The notes beneath the pieces were generated by a model, which made no database searches, was not told where the DNA came from, and was given only the letters and a program-made list of their open reading frames with translations. DNA of 64,000 bases, taken from positions 62,001-126,000 of the forward strand of contig JBAJFE010000005.1 of assembly GCA_037903355.1 (NCBI GenBank), given 5' to 3'. A program made the translations under genes and the position numbers. Of this stretch, positions 13,642 to 26,796 are shown one piece after another. Source of the stretch: Trichuris trichiura. Taxonomy: Eukaryota > Nematoda > Enoplea > Trichinellida > Trichuridae. Each line of letters starts with the position of its first letter. The first letter of the stretch is position 1.

Positions 13642-14286
13642 TCATTCGGTCGGTTGCCGTCTCTCTTGGCCAAGTTGTGGAGCTATGGTAATCGTGTCTG
13701 GCTGAACAGTCTTGCCGACCAACGAGCGGTGAATATGCGGAATAACTCCTGCATTGAGTATTTGATTAAACATATGGATGCGAGTTACATACCTCCTCCC
13801 GCGATGGTGGCCTTGATTAGCGTATCCAACTCCTCGTCTCCACGAATGGCCAAATGCAAATGACGAGGTGTTATGCGCTTCACTTTCAAGTCTTTGGACG
13901 CGTTTCCAGCCAGCTCCAAAACCTAGAAAAGCAAACTTCAAACAAGTATATATGATAAAATAAGAATTCTCATGCTGACAGTTAAACATATGGCATTTTC
14001 AGGGTGATTACATGCATCACATAGTCCTGACGGATAAGCAACGGACCTCTGCAGTTAGATATTCCAAAATTGCAGCCGTATAAACTGCTGCCGTCGCTCC
14101 AACTCGACCGTGACTGGTGGTGCGGTCCTTTAGGAACCGATGGATTCGACCAACGGGAAATTGCAGTCCAGCACGCGAACTGCGACTGACAGTCTTCGTT
14201 CGCGACTTTCCAGATCCCTTACCAGCTTTTGCAGGAGCCTAGAGCGAAAACTTTAACGACAGCAACTACTACTTGTAACTCACCAT
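13642..14286 (-). CDS. H2A.Z: Histone variant H2A.Z, copy 2
   Basis: The exons are 14284-14286 (the ATG alone), 14047-14238, 13793-13922 and 13642-13748, giving 143 aa in a continuous frame. The first donor is a consensus GTGAGT straight after the ATG. Exon 2 and exon 3 have exactly the lengths seen in copy 1 (192 and 130 bp), and intron positions and phases are the same, so the two genes are tandem duplicates. The N-tail reads [15 protein letters not shown], followed by the full histone fold and the H2A.Z-type [24 protein letters not shown] segment. The C-tail after GK is divergent from copy 1, is rich in Q, P and T, and ends QPTE without an SQ. Family assignment is secure. Which copy is the main housekeeping H2A.Z cannot be told from the sequence. 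Confidence 0.93.
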
Positions 14287-17200
14287 TGTATCCGCTCGGT
14301 AAAGATTACTTTCAACCAAATGAACGGATGTCCACTGTTATCATGGAAACAAAGGAAGGTAGTAGCCACCTAAACACTATTTATATTACGGTAGAAACAA
14401 TTGTACCACAAAACGTGGCAAAAAAGGAGCATTCTCATTCTCATTGAATGCGTTAGAAAAGCTGACGTCACTTTTTTCGCAACTGAGCATGATTAACTCA
14501 CAACAAATGTTCATAGTTACCTGTCTTTTTAAAAATAAAACATTAAAAAATATAGAAAAAGAGATTTCTACTGCCAGAAACTGCGCTGAAAGCCACGTAA
14601 TTTCAGAAAAGCAAAACAATATTCTGTCTCGTTATTAAAGCGCTCTGAGTCGTACTGTAAGTTTGCTGATCACCCTTTTGTGTTCATATCTAAGCCTGTG
14701 CCGATATATTTTAGCCCAGCTCTAGGTAAAGGGAAAACAAAACTGTCGACATGCTCGCCAGTAAGAGTAGAAGAGGATATCCGCAGGTATGCGAGAAAAG
14801 AACCTGCATTTCTTAGATCGACCCCAGTGTTTTTATTTTTCTTACCATTGGCGTTAATCTGACCATGCTGGAAACACTATAAAGAATGCTTTTTCATACA
14901 AATAGTAGAAAAACGAGCGAACCATTATCATTTCGCGGTTTTGAGTTACGCAGGTCTTTTGACGCGTATAATTTGATTCGCACTAATGCGGGCTTCAAAC
15001 CACATTTTAAAAGCGTCACATTGTCAAGGGCATAAATTCAGCATGAAGAAAAACTTTACAACTCTTACAAGGCACGGTTAGACAATTTTCGTCAGCCGCC
15101 CTACTGTCTGGGAAATGCAGGTTCATTTCTGATAAACATGCCTGCAAGGCTGTTCTACCCCTACTAGCTTGCCTGCCGGTCATCCTGTTTTAACCTTATC
15201 TAAACCTAAACCCAAACAAGGTTCTTATTTAGGCGTAGGTAACGGTAAAACAAAATGGACGGAAAACCTACAGTATGACTATGGGACTGCTACGAAACGC
15301 TCGTTATCATCACGATTGCTAATTTAAATAAGGTTGGATCATGGAACCTAAACAAACGGGAACGGAAGGCGCACTTTTATGACAAAATTAGTTTCATGCG
15401 TCATACACATCGCATCATCACATTTCGTCTAATAACTGCTTCTGGGCATTTCTCTAACGCGTTGTAAAGATGAATATTAGTGTTCTGATTTCAAAATTTG
15501 AAATTCGAACGAGTGTCGAGCAAACAGCTACACGCTACCTTCCTTCGTGACAGCTCAGTTTAGTTTTTTCTATTTTCCACGCGTTTGCCTAAATTATACT
15601 TGAACACGCGTTTCAGAAAGAAAAACTTAATTCGTATTAAGGAGATTCTGTTGTCACCGTTCTGTTCGCCGTAAACGCACTCAGGTTTTCCCCAATAAAA
15701 GTTTAACTTTTCGTTTTAAAATAAAGTAGAACATTTCCCCACAAGAAATAAACTTTTTTAAATGAAAAACTTAGCTCTGCGGCTGTAATGTAAATTGCCT
15801 TAAGGAGAAATAACCAACACAATGGATAGTAGCTTCTTGGTATGACGTAAATCCGCCGCAAGATAGTTATTCTCAAAGCGAGTTATAGTACTACAAATTA
15901 CTACGTATTTCCATTCATTTACATTTCTTTCTTTTTTCTCATCCTAACTGGCATGTCTGTTTTTGCAAACGAATCAGGGAGTAGCTGACATGAGGGACAT
16001 CACTTGGTCCACTCAAATAAATTTGTCTCGCAGTGAAAGCCTTGCAAGGAACTTCTATTGGTAAAAAAAATTAACAAACTATTCGCTATGACGTTTTAAA
16101 ATTCAAAATGCAGCCAACCACACGCAACTCGCATGGAGCAGCAGGCACTCGAGATAATGAATTTGCCCGCAAGACGAACAGACGACGGAACGAGGCTTGT
16201 ACGTGCCCATTTGTTTGATAAACTTTGTTACAGGACACTAGTCATTTCTGTAATGTTTTCTTGTCTGAATTTGTAAACAGCTCTTTACAGTAGGCGCACA
16301 TTGGGTGCCTACTGAACATTAATACGGTAACGCGAACGCCCTAACACAAATACACTCGGCGAAAGGTCTATTTAAGGTTGTAATCGTGCAACCGCATACC
16401 TTCTTTACATTTTAGCATTTCGATTTTTTCTTAATCAAAACCAACGTCGCTGCATGTCACCCATTCAGGCAGTCATTCTATCTTTCCATCTTTATTGACG
16501 TCGGTGGTTGCAAGGAGCCATTTTTTGCCACTTCTTAAACGTTTAAGCGTAAAACCCAATAGGCGCGCGCGCGGTGAAATGATCGATTTTACGATCAGTT
16601 TCAACTTTCATAGCCCACACCTAAGCAAATAGAAGTTCTGCTCAATTGAAGTTCTACCGCTTCAAATTGACATCGCGTCTTCGCGATGATCTTAGTTTTG
16701 AAAACTTGTTAGCAACAGAACAATAATTTTGCGCTGAAGCTTCTCTTCCACCTTTTTTACGAATGTCTAATTTGCGAACCAAAGCGGAACAGCCATTGTT
16801 GCTTTTGGTCTATCCATTATTTTCGCAAAGTCTGTTGCTTCAAAATCATATGAAGTTCAATTTAGCATCCGCATAAATGTCATAATCATCAATAAGCTTC
16901 TGAACTCCTTATGTATTGCATTGAAAACAAGCTTTATCGTCCCAAGAATCGCGGCAATGAATGAACAGAGTGCACTTCCGAAAATAAGCACAACTTTTGC
17001 GTCGTAATCTTGTCTTTTTCCTCTCCTCCGGATAAGTACAAGTTCGGGAACCTGTAGCACAGCATTGCCATTGTTCTTTCTTGCAGTCAGCCGCATACGC
17101 TTTAGTAGGAATAAGCGCTGAACATTCTTTTGAAGCTTCTTCCGGATTGATCTGCGCTCAATGAATTATTGTCCACCCTTCAGGCTTCTCCTCCCGATGC

Positions 17201-20200
17201 ATTAGGTCGCTCGTAACTAGCGTAAACTGTATCGAAGATTCTTTCAACCGCTAAGGACTGATCAGCTTGATTACAATCCTTTAAATCGCGAAAATGCAAC
17301 AAATTAAAACGGCCGATACTTCAATAAATGGAAACCGGAAGTTCAATCGATTGGGTGCGAGGGAATTTGGATTGGATTCGTTTCATTCAGTTATGAGGAG
17401 TACAAACGGCTGCAAACAACCTTTACAAGCAGCGTCTACGCATGCTCGTATGAAAAGCACTTTTTTCTCCTTTCATTCTATAGGTCGGTGACATCCGGCC
17501 AAACTGGCATTGTTTTCAAAGTTGCTTCTTCTTCTTCTCACTTTCCGCTCTCTTCAGACATTTTTAACGCCTGCCAATCGAGCGGCATATTTTTGCAGAT
17601 GCAAAATAGGTCTTTTGCCAAAAGAATGTGGAATTTTTCAAGACGCCAAATGGTCTCTCGAGACGGCACGGAAGCTTAAGAAGAGTTTCGGCAGAGCAAA
17701 GTGAGCTGACGAATTCGTATTATCTCGAGAATGAAGGACTGCTTGAAAACGAATCCGTTTAGCCCACAGACGGAACAACTCAGCCGTAGGGTAATGTTTT
17801 CCCGATTTTTGTCAGGTATTAGGCATACGACGCACGTTTTATCAGCATGCAAAGCCTTCCTGTTGTTTACATGCGCACGATAATCTTGGAGATACAGCTT
17901 AACATGCTAAGCTAACTAGAGGGGCTGCCAATGGGTGTAGCGACCGTCCATCATCGAATGTAGTTTTTCCATTTTGGTCATATTGATATCCGCAGCGCAA
18001 CGTGCAATATTGGGTAACCATTATTTGAAAAGGATATGTCACTTCTGCTTGAGTGTCACCTAATTTGATTGAAAGCACCGAGCGAACCGAGTTGAGCACG
18101 CTGGCCGCCGGCCGTTAAAATTTCGACGCAACGTTTCTTCGCCCACCTTCATTTGGTACCGACTTGTTGCGCACAGGCTGAAATTGTTACTTGTCGCCAA
18201 AATAGGCTGTCTGACCCTAATCACTGCTTAGACACGCAATTGATTTTGAGGTAGACTACGCTTCCCGCGCAAGAAATCCGATCGCCTTCCCTAGACGAGA
18301 ACCGCGCGTTCGGGGAGAATAATCTTGATGGACAACTGGGCTCACACTGGTTGAACGAAATAGATCCAACGCAGGGAACCAATGTTACGTGCGCCGTTGC
18401 CAGCCGCCTTGGCATCCGGTCATGGCGTAACGGAAGGCGAAAAAGCGCCGCTTTAATTCTTGGCGACATTTTCTGACGCATCAATAATGGCTGCCTTTTA
18501 GAACCAACTTTTGCCACGAGATCCAGTGTTACGGCCAGTCGTTTTGCTGTTGATCAGCTGCCTCTCCTGCACGAGTCGGTGAGTACGCAGTATTAATCCA
18601 CGGCCGCTTTCCGACGCGCTCCTTTTATGCAAATCCACCGATCCATTCATGGAGAAAACGTCTGTAGGTTGACATGTCACTCCGTCTGTTTATTCCCAAC
18701 GGCTAATTGACATTTTCGCTCCGATTTAGGCAGTCCACATAAACTGTCGTTGAACATGTGGGCGGGCTGTCGAGTAGGTACTGTACTCAGCCGCAATACC
18801 GAATTGTTTACTTGCTTTGACAGCAAGCAATGTAACGACATTTGATGTTTCGCGACTTAGCCCCGACGGTTTTTGACGGACGCGCTCGACTCAGCCCCAC
18901 TTAGGCCTTTCGTATCAGAAAGGATTACCAAAAAAAGAATTCGACTTACTGTCAGTTTTTTGTCCAACCGCAGTGACGGCGAAACGTCAATCATCATTGA
19001 ACTCAGCGGGACATGCAAGATCAGATTGTTGCTTGTAGGTCGGGCTGCCCACTTGTAGCACGGCTAAAAAAAATTTAAATAATCAGCCTACTTGTATGCC
19101 TACAGGTGGATGTTGATAAGTAGGTAATAACGTTTTCAAAAATTCAAATTACACGTCCAATGCTTACTATCGATAATTCGTGCAGAGAAGTATTGGAGCG
19201 ATTTACGCCTAGCATGTATGCGACTTGCCAACATTATTCGTACTATCAGCGTGGGAGGCAGCTCGATTGGTGCCGCTGTTGCCTAAATTAAACATCCGAT
19301 GGTCAGTTGAGTTGACAACTCTGTCGCTGACGTTTGACAAACATGGTTAGCAACGGTTGATGCCCAAACAAAATGGTACTGTGCCCTATAAGGTCCGGTA
19401 GGAAAAGTTGACAGCAGTCACGTCTCATGAGAGCAACTTGGAAACGGTCTCCTCCCATGTGGATACCTTACCAGTAGGCAATTACTTGTTGCCGCGGAGT
19501 AGTTGATCGCCAGGGTCAATTGACAAAAAAAGGAACGGTTTCTTGTTGAAGCGGAATCGAGTAGACTTCACTGTTTTCCTGGTCGGCAATAGACTGCCTT
19601 ATCGTAGCAACAAGAAGATCCATCGTGTTAGCGGCTCCTTGGGGAGCTCTGTTGGAATTCAATGCGACAGGGTAATTGTGCTGATCAACCGAGAGAGAGA
19701 GAGAGAGATTTCCGTGCCCGGATGAACGAAATATTCAATTAGGGACTTCAACTATATCAACCTCCGTTAAACGAGCAGAAATTACGTTAGCTCGACGCAA
19801 AAGCGGCAACTCGTTTTTCCGTTTAGCAAACAGGTTCATCGCCCACTTTGCCGGCGCAAACGTGAAACCAAGAAGGAAAAGAACGACACTACCATTTTCA
19901 CCAATGAGAAATCGCTGTACGGCAGTAGCATAAGCCTGTGCTCTCCCGCCAATTGAATACGAGTAGCCTGTAGATCGAAAGTAATACTTACATGTTTATA
20001 TGCTTGCGCGCCGAGTGCGACAGTGATGGCATGTTTATGCGCGGTAATGCATTCTTCAGACTTTCTCTAAGCAATCAATCTCTTTAAGGTATCTGAATAA
20101 ATTCTTGTACGCTAATGTCATTTCCACGTCGCTGCAATCCTAAACGCGGAAGACATTCCGCTTCGCAGTGAAGGTACGCTACCATCACAATACACGCGGT

Positions 20201-20250
20201 ATTGTTGAACAATTTGCATTTTATCTCTTAGCTAGTAGGCCATCGCCTTT
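14287..20250. other. 6-kb stretch without a supportable gene
   Basis: Only short ORFs occur here. One on the minus strand (16857-17096) encodes a possible single membrane helix (LIFGSALCSFIAAILG) after a possible acceptor, but no neighbouring exon could be joined to it. A (GA)n run lies at about 19691-19708. The upstream end should contain the promoter of H2A.Z copy 2, and the downstream end that of the GPCR. Confidence 0.55.
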
Positions 20251-22351
20251 ATGGACGAACATATGGTCAATGAGAGCATCGCTGCACAAGAGGTTGGCTT
20301 GCACGAGCTAGGAACAGTCGAATTGGTCATATGGTTCGTACTATACGCTTTGATCGCCTTTCTGTCCATCACTGGAAATACTTTGGTCATTTATGTCTTC
20401 TTTGCTTCTACCCGCCTTCAGACAGTGACCAATCTTCTAATAGTGAACTTAGCGGTAGCCGACTTGATGACTGGCATGTTGGCTATCCCTTTTAAATTTC
20501 AAGCGGCTCTTCTCCAGCGCTGGTTCCTGCCGGCAGTTATGTGTAGCGTGGTGCCCTTCATTGAGACTGTCTCATTGTCCGTGTCCGTTTTCACTCTTAT
20601 TTTGTCGTCGGTCGACCGTTTTCGGGCTGTCGTTACCGCCAGTAGGAGCAATATGCGAAAGCGAGCCATCCGTCTATGGGTTCTGCTCATATGGACAATT
20701 AGCATCGCCTGTAGCGTACCGTATGGTGTTGATCACATGGTTTACGAGTTCGACGACCCGACGACCAATAGCACAGTGCCTATGTGCTTGCCAAAGCATA
20801 GCGAAGAGACTTGGTGGAAAGCCTACAACGTCTACCTGACAATCATACAATATTTTGTACCACTAGTCATCATTGACTTCATATATTGCATTATTGCATA
20901 TAATGTGTGGTTAACGCCGCCCATTCGAAGTCAGTATGACCGCAAGTTCGAGCGGAGCAAGCGAACGGTAAGCTCTTCTTCTTCTTCTTCTATCGTCGGT
21001 CATTTTTTCGTCCATAAGCAACGCTATTCGTTGAAGGGACGCAACAAACTTTAGCAGGTAAAAAATTTGCATATACAACCTAGACAACAACAGCAATAGG
21101 CCTCTTATCAAAACATTTAGTTTGAAAAGCACTTGTTTCCACTTGAACTGATGAGATCATGTAGAAAAGGCCGACGGCGCCGTTATGCCCATATTAACTT
21201 AACTGGTTATTTACTCAATAAAAGTAATGCAATCTCGACTTCCTTCATTATGCCTAAGCGGCTCTGGCCATCTTTTATCAGCTACGTTAGCGTAATGTAA
21301 GGCCCATATGGGAGAAGGGATTCGCTGAAGGATCGCTGCTGAGGGGCTAATCGCTACCGGTTCCTGACATAGTGTTGACTCGAGCTGTCATATGATAAGT
21401 AGAAAGAGGCGCGAAACAGCATGTTGTCTAAAATCGATGCGTCAACGGAGGATGTCTGGCGGGATGACCACATTTGGTAAGAAAACGTTTGAAATAGAGC
21501 TCCCACCAGCCAAAGACACTTCCATCCTTGATGAATGCGTAAGCATCAAGCCGACAGCCGTTGCCGTATATTAAACGAACCGCGGCTGATGCGGCGCACC
21601 ATACATGGTATGCGCGCGCGCATCAGTTTTGCCGGAACATCCTCAGCTGCTTTTCTTATACAAATGGTCGCCAGTAAGCGGTAGACAATTTAATTTGGAT
21701 GTTGTGATTAACCATTAATTAACCGCTACCGACGGTTGCATCGATTTGAAAACTTCTTAGGGCGGTTAGGCAATCGGGCGGCAGTTGATGAATGCCAACT
21801 TCGCATATCGTGTTTACAGCTTATCGAAAAGGCTGTCTAGGGTATAACTAATGCGTACGCCACGTTTTTAGGTTATTAAAATGCTGGTCATGATCGTTGT
21901 GGCTTTTACCTTTTGCTGGCTGCCTTACGAAATCTACCTTGTCTTGAACGAGGTGTGGCCGCAGGTCAACGAGTTCGTCATTGCCTCGGTTCGTTCGGAC
22001 AGTAGTCTTCAGTGATGTTGGCGCGATTTTCAGGTACTACTACATCAATGTGATCTTCTTCTGCGCCCATTGGCTGGCAATGAGCAACTCGTGCTTGAAT
22101 CCTATAATATACGGCCTTTATAATGTAAAAGAGCGTTAAAGCCTTGTTCGTACCTCCTATCTTTTTTTATTTAGAAAAAATTTCAACGAGAATACCTGCG
22201 CGTCTTCTACAAATGTTTCAGGAGAAGCGCGAAGCTCAAACGGGAATCAGAAATGGATAGTCAGCCAAGCGAACGCCGCGCTCAATGGGATCGCACTAGT
22301 CGCTGCCATTTCTATATATTCAACGAGCTCGGCAAGGTAGAAGGACAATAA
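20251..22351 (+). CDS. Rhodopsin-family GPCR, neuropeptide-receptor type (one unresolved splice junction)
   Basis: This is a seven-helix receptor. Exon 1 (20251-20967, 239 codons) holds TM1 (TGNTLVIYV), TM2 (NLAVADL), TM3 ending VDRF in place of the usual DRY, TM4 (W in LLIWTIS) and TM5. Exon 2 starts at 21872 and holds TM6 (FTFCWLPYE). Exon 3 (22034-22124) holds TM7 with NPIIY. Exon 4 (22175-22351) encodes a basic tail ending at TAA. Junctions 1/2 and 3/4 keep phase. Exon 2 reads in phase 0 to the best donor (TCG|GTTCGT, about 21988), but exon 3 needs two bases carried over. So there is either an unusual donor, a one-base indel or an assembly error. NxS/T sites precede TM1. The overall pattern resembles NPY/tachykinin-like nematode receptors; the ligand is unknown. 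Confidence 0.85.
20968..21871 (+). other. GPCR intron 1
   Basis: This 904-bp GT-AG intron separates TM5 from TM6. A short TCT-repeat run lies about 10 bases after the donor. No gene is seen inside it. Confidence 0.75.
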
Positions 22352-24428
22352 AGACGAACATTCACTGCCATTCGTTGACAATGGAACGCGCTGCGGTCAA
22401 GCACGGCTCGTCAACAACCTACTTTGGTCCCACGGACGGATAGGGAGCGCGGATGACGAGTTGGAATCTCGGCGGGTCGTCAAGCGGAAGGTAACAAATC
22501 TGAAGACATTTTACCTGCGGCACACTCAACGTTGCAGTCTTAAGAATTTTTCCAAGCTTGCCTTTCACGCTTTCTGTGAAATTATACATCGCCATTTTGG
22601 AGTTGCTCGTTAGCTGCTGGCGGTGACGCGGCGCCGTTTGCAATGAAAGCTTATTCTTTCGGCCGAAATTCTTGAAAAGAAGCTGGAATTCCTTTGCTTC
22701 GTATTTGCGTGGTGAAATGATCAATTTAATACGAAAGCTAACAGGAACAAAGGACTTAAGCAAAATTCGCGCCATTACCGAAGAAAAAAGCCTTTTGAGG
22801 TAAGTAAGGAAGAAATTGAAAATGTAAAACAACGCGGCATTTTTACCGCCTACTGCGATAGACGCGTAAGATATTTCATCAACGAAGGCTAAGTGCATAG
22901 ACGGCATTGTTAGCGTATTTCCCGCCTAGGAGACCCGCGCAAATTCTTGTTTTCTCAGATAGACCTTATCGTTGTCCGCTATGGACCGATATGGTAAGCT
23001 GTAATTGTACGACTGTCATCCCGAAGTGATCTAGAGGGATTCACCTTTTGCGGAAAGGAGATGAATGCCCAAAAACCATTTCCATTTTTAGCAACTTGAG
23101 TGTTGAGGAGTAACCGCCGTAAGCCGGCCTGCACGAAACATTTGCAACGGTAAATCATGTATAACATTTGAGCAACGAAAAGCAGGCTCCCGTTTATCAA
23201 TATAATGGAGAATATACTGAAAGCGCTGATTGATCGTTTGTCTTTTTCGTAGTTTTGAAAATGGCCACTTTGTGGGAACTGCAGTAAAGACGACGGGGCA
23301 AGTTTTTGCTCAGCTTTTGGACTAACTAACAACTCGTTGCTTCAACCGTCGAATTAAGTATTTAAGAAGCCAATTGTGACTGCACTGATGAAAAACAAGC
23401 AGCCCATAAATCCTTCAAAAAGTATGTGCGACTTGCGGCTTGCAGCCACTTCGTTAAGTAGGTTCAACTTGTTTAAGGATTCCGCAATCAGCGCGCCAAT
23501 TAAGCTGACATTTCAAAAGCGCTCTGCTTGCACTTATTTACCACAATGAAAACTTGGCGGTTGGTTAATTTTAAAAATATGCACCAACGCAGACGTTTCT
23601 CGCAGATTTTGAATCCGCTACAATTATAAGCATTGATGCTGTCGCATTTCAACTGACCACCACGTGCCAGTCTCGCTGGCTGCCGACCAATTCAAAATTA
23701 ACATTTTCAAACGTACAGTAAAAACCTTCTTATCAAATAAGGCATTTCAATTCAACGATAATAGGCTTGCAAAGAAGATGCAAACTTCTGATTGCTCGTC
23801 ATTCACGGAAATGTAATTCTTCTCTTTCAACCAAAACTTTCTATTGTAACTTTATTTTCCAGTTCGTCAGCAGCAGAAGAGACAAGCAAGTTAAAATGGA
23901 GTCAAACTTATTGCTGATCATTCGACCAAAGCGCGAAAACTTCCATTTGCGCTAATAAGCTGCTACTTTGACTAGCACGAAGGTCTTTGAAACTGGATGA
24001 CGAATTTCGTTGTCTTTTCGAAGTTGTTTAATTTGCGTTCGACTACTGTACTGTCCATTAGCGAATGCAGGTTCGAATGCTGAACACATTGAGACTTGGC
24101 GTAACGAGAATGTGTTTGCTTAAGAGCACCGTTGGGAGTAGGAGTTTCGAGCTCCGCCGTCAAGCTTAGACCACCGAAGCTACTAAGAAAATGACATACG
24201 TCAAAGATGAAGTTCGAACTACTTTGAAGTCTGAATGCTCAATGATAGTTCAACAAATAGAAGTACTTCGGAAGTACGCTGTTCAAAAACATTCCAATTC
24301 AAAGCTGCGATGAAGAAGGGCCCACATGTTCGTCCTGTTAATAGCCTATGTCGCTGACATGTAATCGCATATCGGCTGCTTTTCGTTAGGCAGTTTGAAA
24401 TTCGATAAAATAACCAACTCACATTCCC
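22352..24428. other. Region with possible minus-strand membrane-protein exons
   Basis: No gene could be assembled. On the minus strand, 23365-23510 starts after a good acceptor and encodes a plausible amphipathic segment plus a membrane helix (GFMGCLFFISAVTIGFL). The ORF at 22979-23332 has another helix (IFSIILINGSLLFVAQML). The ORF at 22419-22907 follows a possible acceptor but has no recognised domain. These could be exons of one multi-pass protein, but the phases between them do not resolve and no family was recognised. Confidence 0.25.
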
Positions 24429-24801
24429 GTCAGCCATTTTATAGAACTCCGAGCAAATCGAAGGTGAACACGCGACGGATGGATTTACGCGCGAGAAATT
24501 GATTCGCAACGGGCAGACATTTGCTTTACGCAAATTAGACAGAGATAAGGTCCATCTTTGGCGTTGCCATATGAGATACTTGAACAGCTGCGATCGGTGC
24601 ATCAAGAGAAATCATTTTTGGACATTGCGAGATAGTCTTTCTCAGCAAAGCATGGCAGAAGCCTATGCATACATTCATCACGTGACTTCAGTCAGCTTTC
24701 CCGACGACCAAGACAATCTACGTCAAATTGGGCATTTTCTTCACTTTGGGAATTTTGAAAATAAATATGCGACGTGTCAACTTCACAACCCGGCTGTGTA
24801 G
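24429..24801 (+). CDS. Possible FLYWCH-type zinc-finger fragment
   Basis: An open frame on the plus strand, starting after a stop near 24442, encodes a segment patterned like a FLYWCH finger. It has a basic lead-in, IRNGQTFALRKL, then LWRCHMRYLNSC, then a further C and an H. FLYWCH fingers occur in nematode DNA-binding proteins and in transposon-derived genes. The first ATG candidates are internal, and no splice partner or transposase domain is visible. It may be a degraded transposon relic, an isolated exon or chance. Confidence 0.3.
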
Positions 24802-26770
24802 CATGCTAAAAAAAAGTAGAAGCGCCGATAAGAGAATTGAATCCTAAGGCAGCTGTAGTCCATATCGGCATGACAAAGCTTTCCAGGCATACTTATGGAA
24901 AGGACTCCCGGAAGAGCGTATGCGCACATATACTTCGTAAGTTTGCTACTGGTTTCTGGTAATGCTTATAAAATCCCAAACTGTTCGTTTGCCCAACTTT
25001 GCGACAGGTGCAACATCACCATCGTTTTCAAAATTAGTGAAAATTTCTCATTGATGTTTATCTAAAACGCTTGCAATAAGATACGGAACCTGCATACCAC
25101 CTTAAAGTCCGTAATTAGAGTTAGGTTTCCCGCAAGCTCGTATACATACGCATGTACACTATGGAGGACAAATGCAACTGCTGTTTCATTCTTTCTGCAT
25201 CGCGCTCATCAATGTCAAACATAGCGCATAAGTTATTATCGGTTAGCCTTTCAGCTACATGGAAACCTGATTCAATTCGTCTACCTTCAAATATTTCTTC
25301 TATTAATATGTAGATCAGAGTTCAAAACTAAGTTGCATTAAGACCCTATTTAAAATTCCGTAAGCCATAAAATTGTCTGCTACGTAATTTCATCACATTA
25401 CCTAGTACATGAACAACCAATGTTAATCGTATTCTTTTATTAATTAATATACGCGCAGCTTTCCGGGCTACTCGTCTCCCATAATGAGTGCTGTATGAAA
25501 GATAATTATCATGGAACTGTTGAATGAAAACTGCGGACTCATTAATACAGGAATACAATTACCACAGGTTAGTCACCCTTACCCTATTATGAAGTTCTTC
25601 ACATCCGTATAAGAAAGCTACAATTTCTATGAATTAACGCACTGGTATAAAACAGAATTTTGTTATGCTGAAAAGCTACTCCCTGGCGGCCAGATAAAAT
25701 TTAAAAAAAAACCTTCAGGCCCTTCAGAATACGGACTTCGTCTACGCCTTTGGACCTCCACACAAAACGAGAGTAGAGCGTCAAGTTTTGCTATGCTCAA
25801 AAGAAGTATGGCCAAAAGTCGTTCGTTAGGATAGGAAATTGAATCGCGGTCGATCAGGGAATAATAATAATAATCGTATTTGGAAAGTTTATTTTCCTTA
25901 ATGCTCTTCCTGATAAATCACGCGCGCAAGTCGTAAAAGCCTTCGCTCTAATGGTTACCATTATTACTTATGAAAGAAGATCCGCGCAGCGAACAATAAT
26001 TCACATGTTCGCAGTGCTGCTTCGAATCAGCCGTCATTCCATTGGGCTCTCACTCTTTTCCAACAAATCGCTCGTTAGGTTGCTATTATAAATGCGAGTA
26101 AATCGATGGAATTATTTGCCGAAAGGCGTTGAAGCGGTAAGCGCTCTCTTGCAGTATTTTGTAATGAGGAACAATAGGCAAAGTGCAGAATAATAAAATT
26201 TCGGTTACACACTTTCCTGCGTATCAACGGCGAAGAGCGGTAGCTCAAGTTTTGCGGATAGAACCATATGTTATCAAATAGTAATAATAAAAGATGTACG
26301 TTTACGGAGATGCCAAAAATTGACGAAGTTTTCAGGACATGCCTTATTCCGTCTTCATCGTGTCTCGACGTGCATGCTGAAGACAGTACAAGGAATATCC
26401 CGAAAGCTTTGAAAAATTCTACATATACAAAAGGCACCCTCATCAGTAAAATAACAACAAAAACAAATTGGAAAAAATCAAAGCCAACTTACTTGTAATT
26501 TCTCCTGGATTCGCTTCCGATCACAAAAAAATGCTGAACATAACCGTTACAGAAGGAATGCCAACGTTGAGTTCAAATTTCGGCGGAACAGCCCAGCTTC
26601 GCGTACTTTTCCACTAAATATTAATAAAACAAATATTTTAGCACTGACAGTAAATTTTATGAATATATATGCGTTTTTTTGAACACTGGGTGCTTCACGG
26701 TAAAAAGGTACACTTAGTCAGTTATATGTTATATATATATAATTTCAGTGAAAAAAGCTTTTGCGAGGTA
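24802..26770. other. 2-kb stretch without a supportable gene
   Basis: This is AT-rich sequence with only short ORFs. It ends with an AT-rich run at about 26728-26745 and a 22-bp sequence that recurs at 29849. The Tigger transposon follows immediately. Confidence 0.6.
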
Positions 26771-26796
26771 CAGTAGAACCTCCGAAGTTGACCACC
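26771..26796 (+). repeat. Left terminal inverted repeat of the intact Tigger element
   Basis: It begins CAGTAGAACCTCCG and continues into GTTGACCACC. It is preceded by TA at 26769-26770. Confidence 0.92.

Noticed and set aside
16857..17096. 79-codon minus-strand ORF with a membrane helix
   Set aside because: A single short hydrophobic ORF with no joinable exon and no family; kept only as a remark in the region entry.
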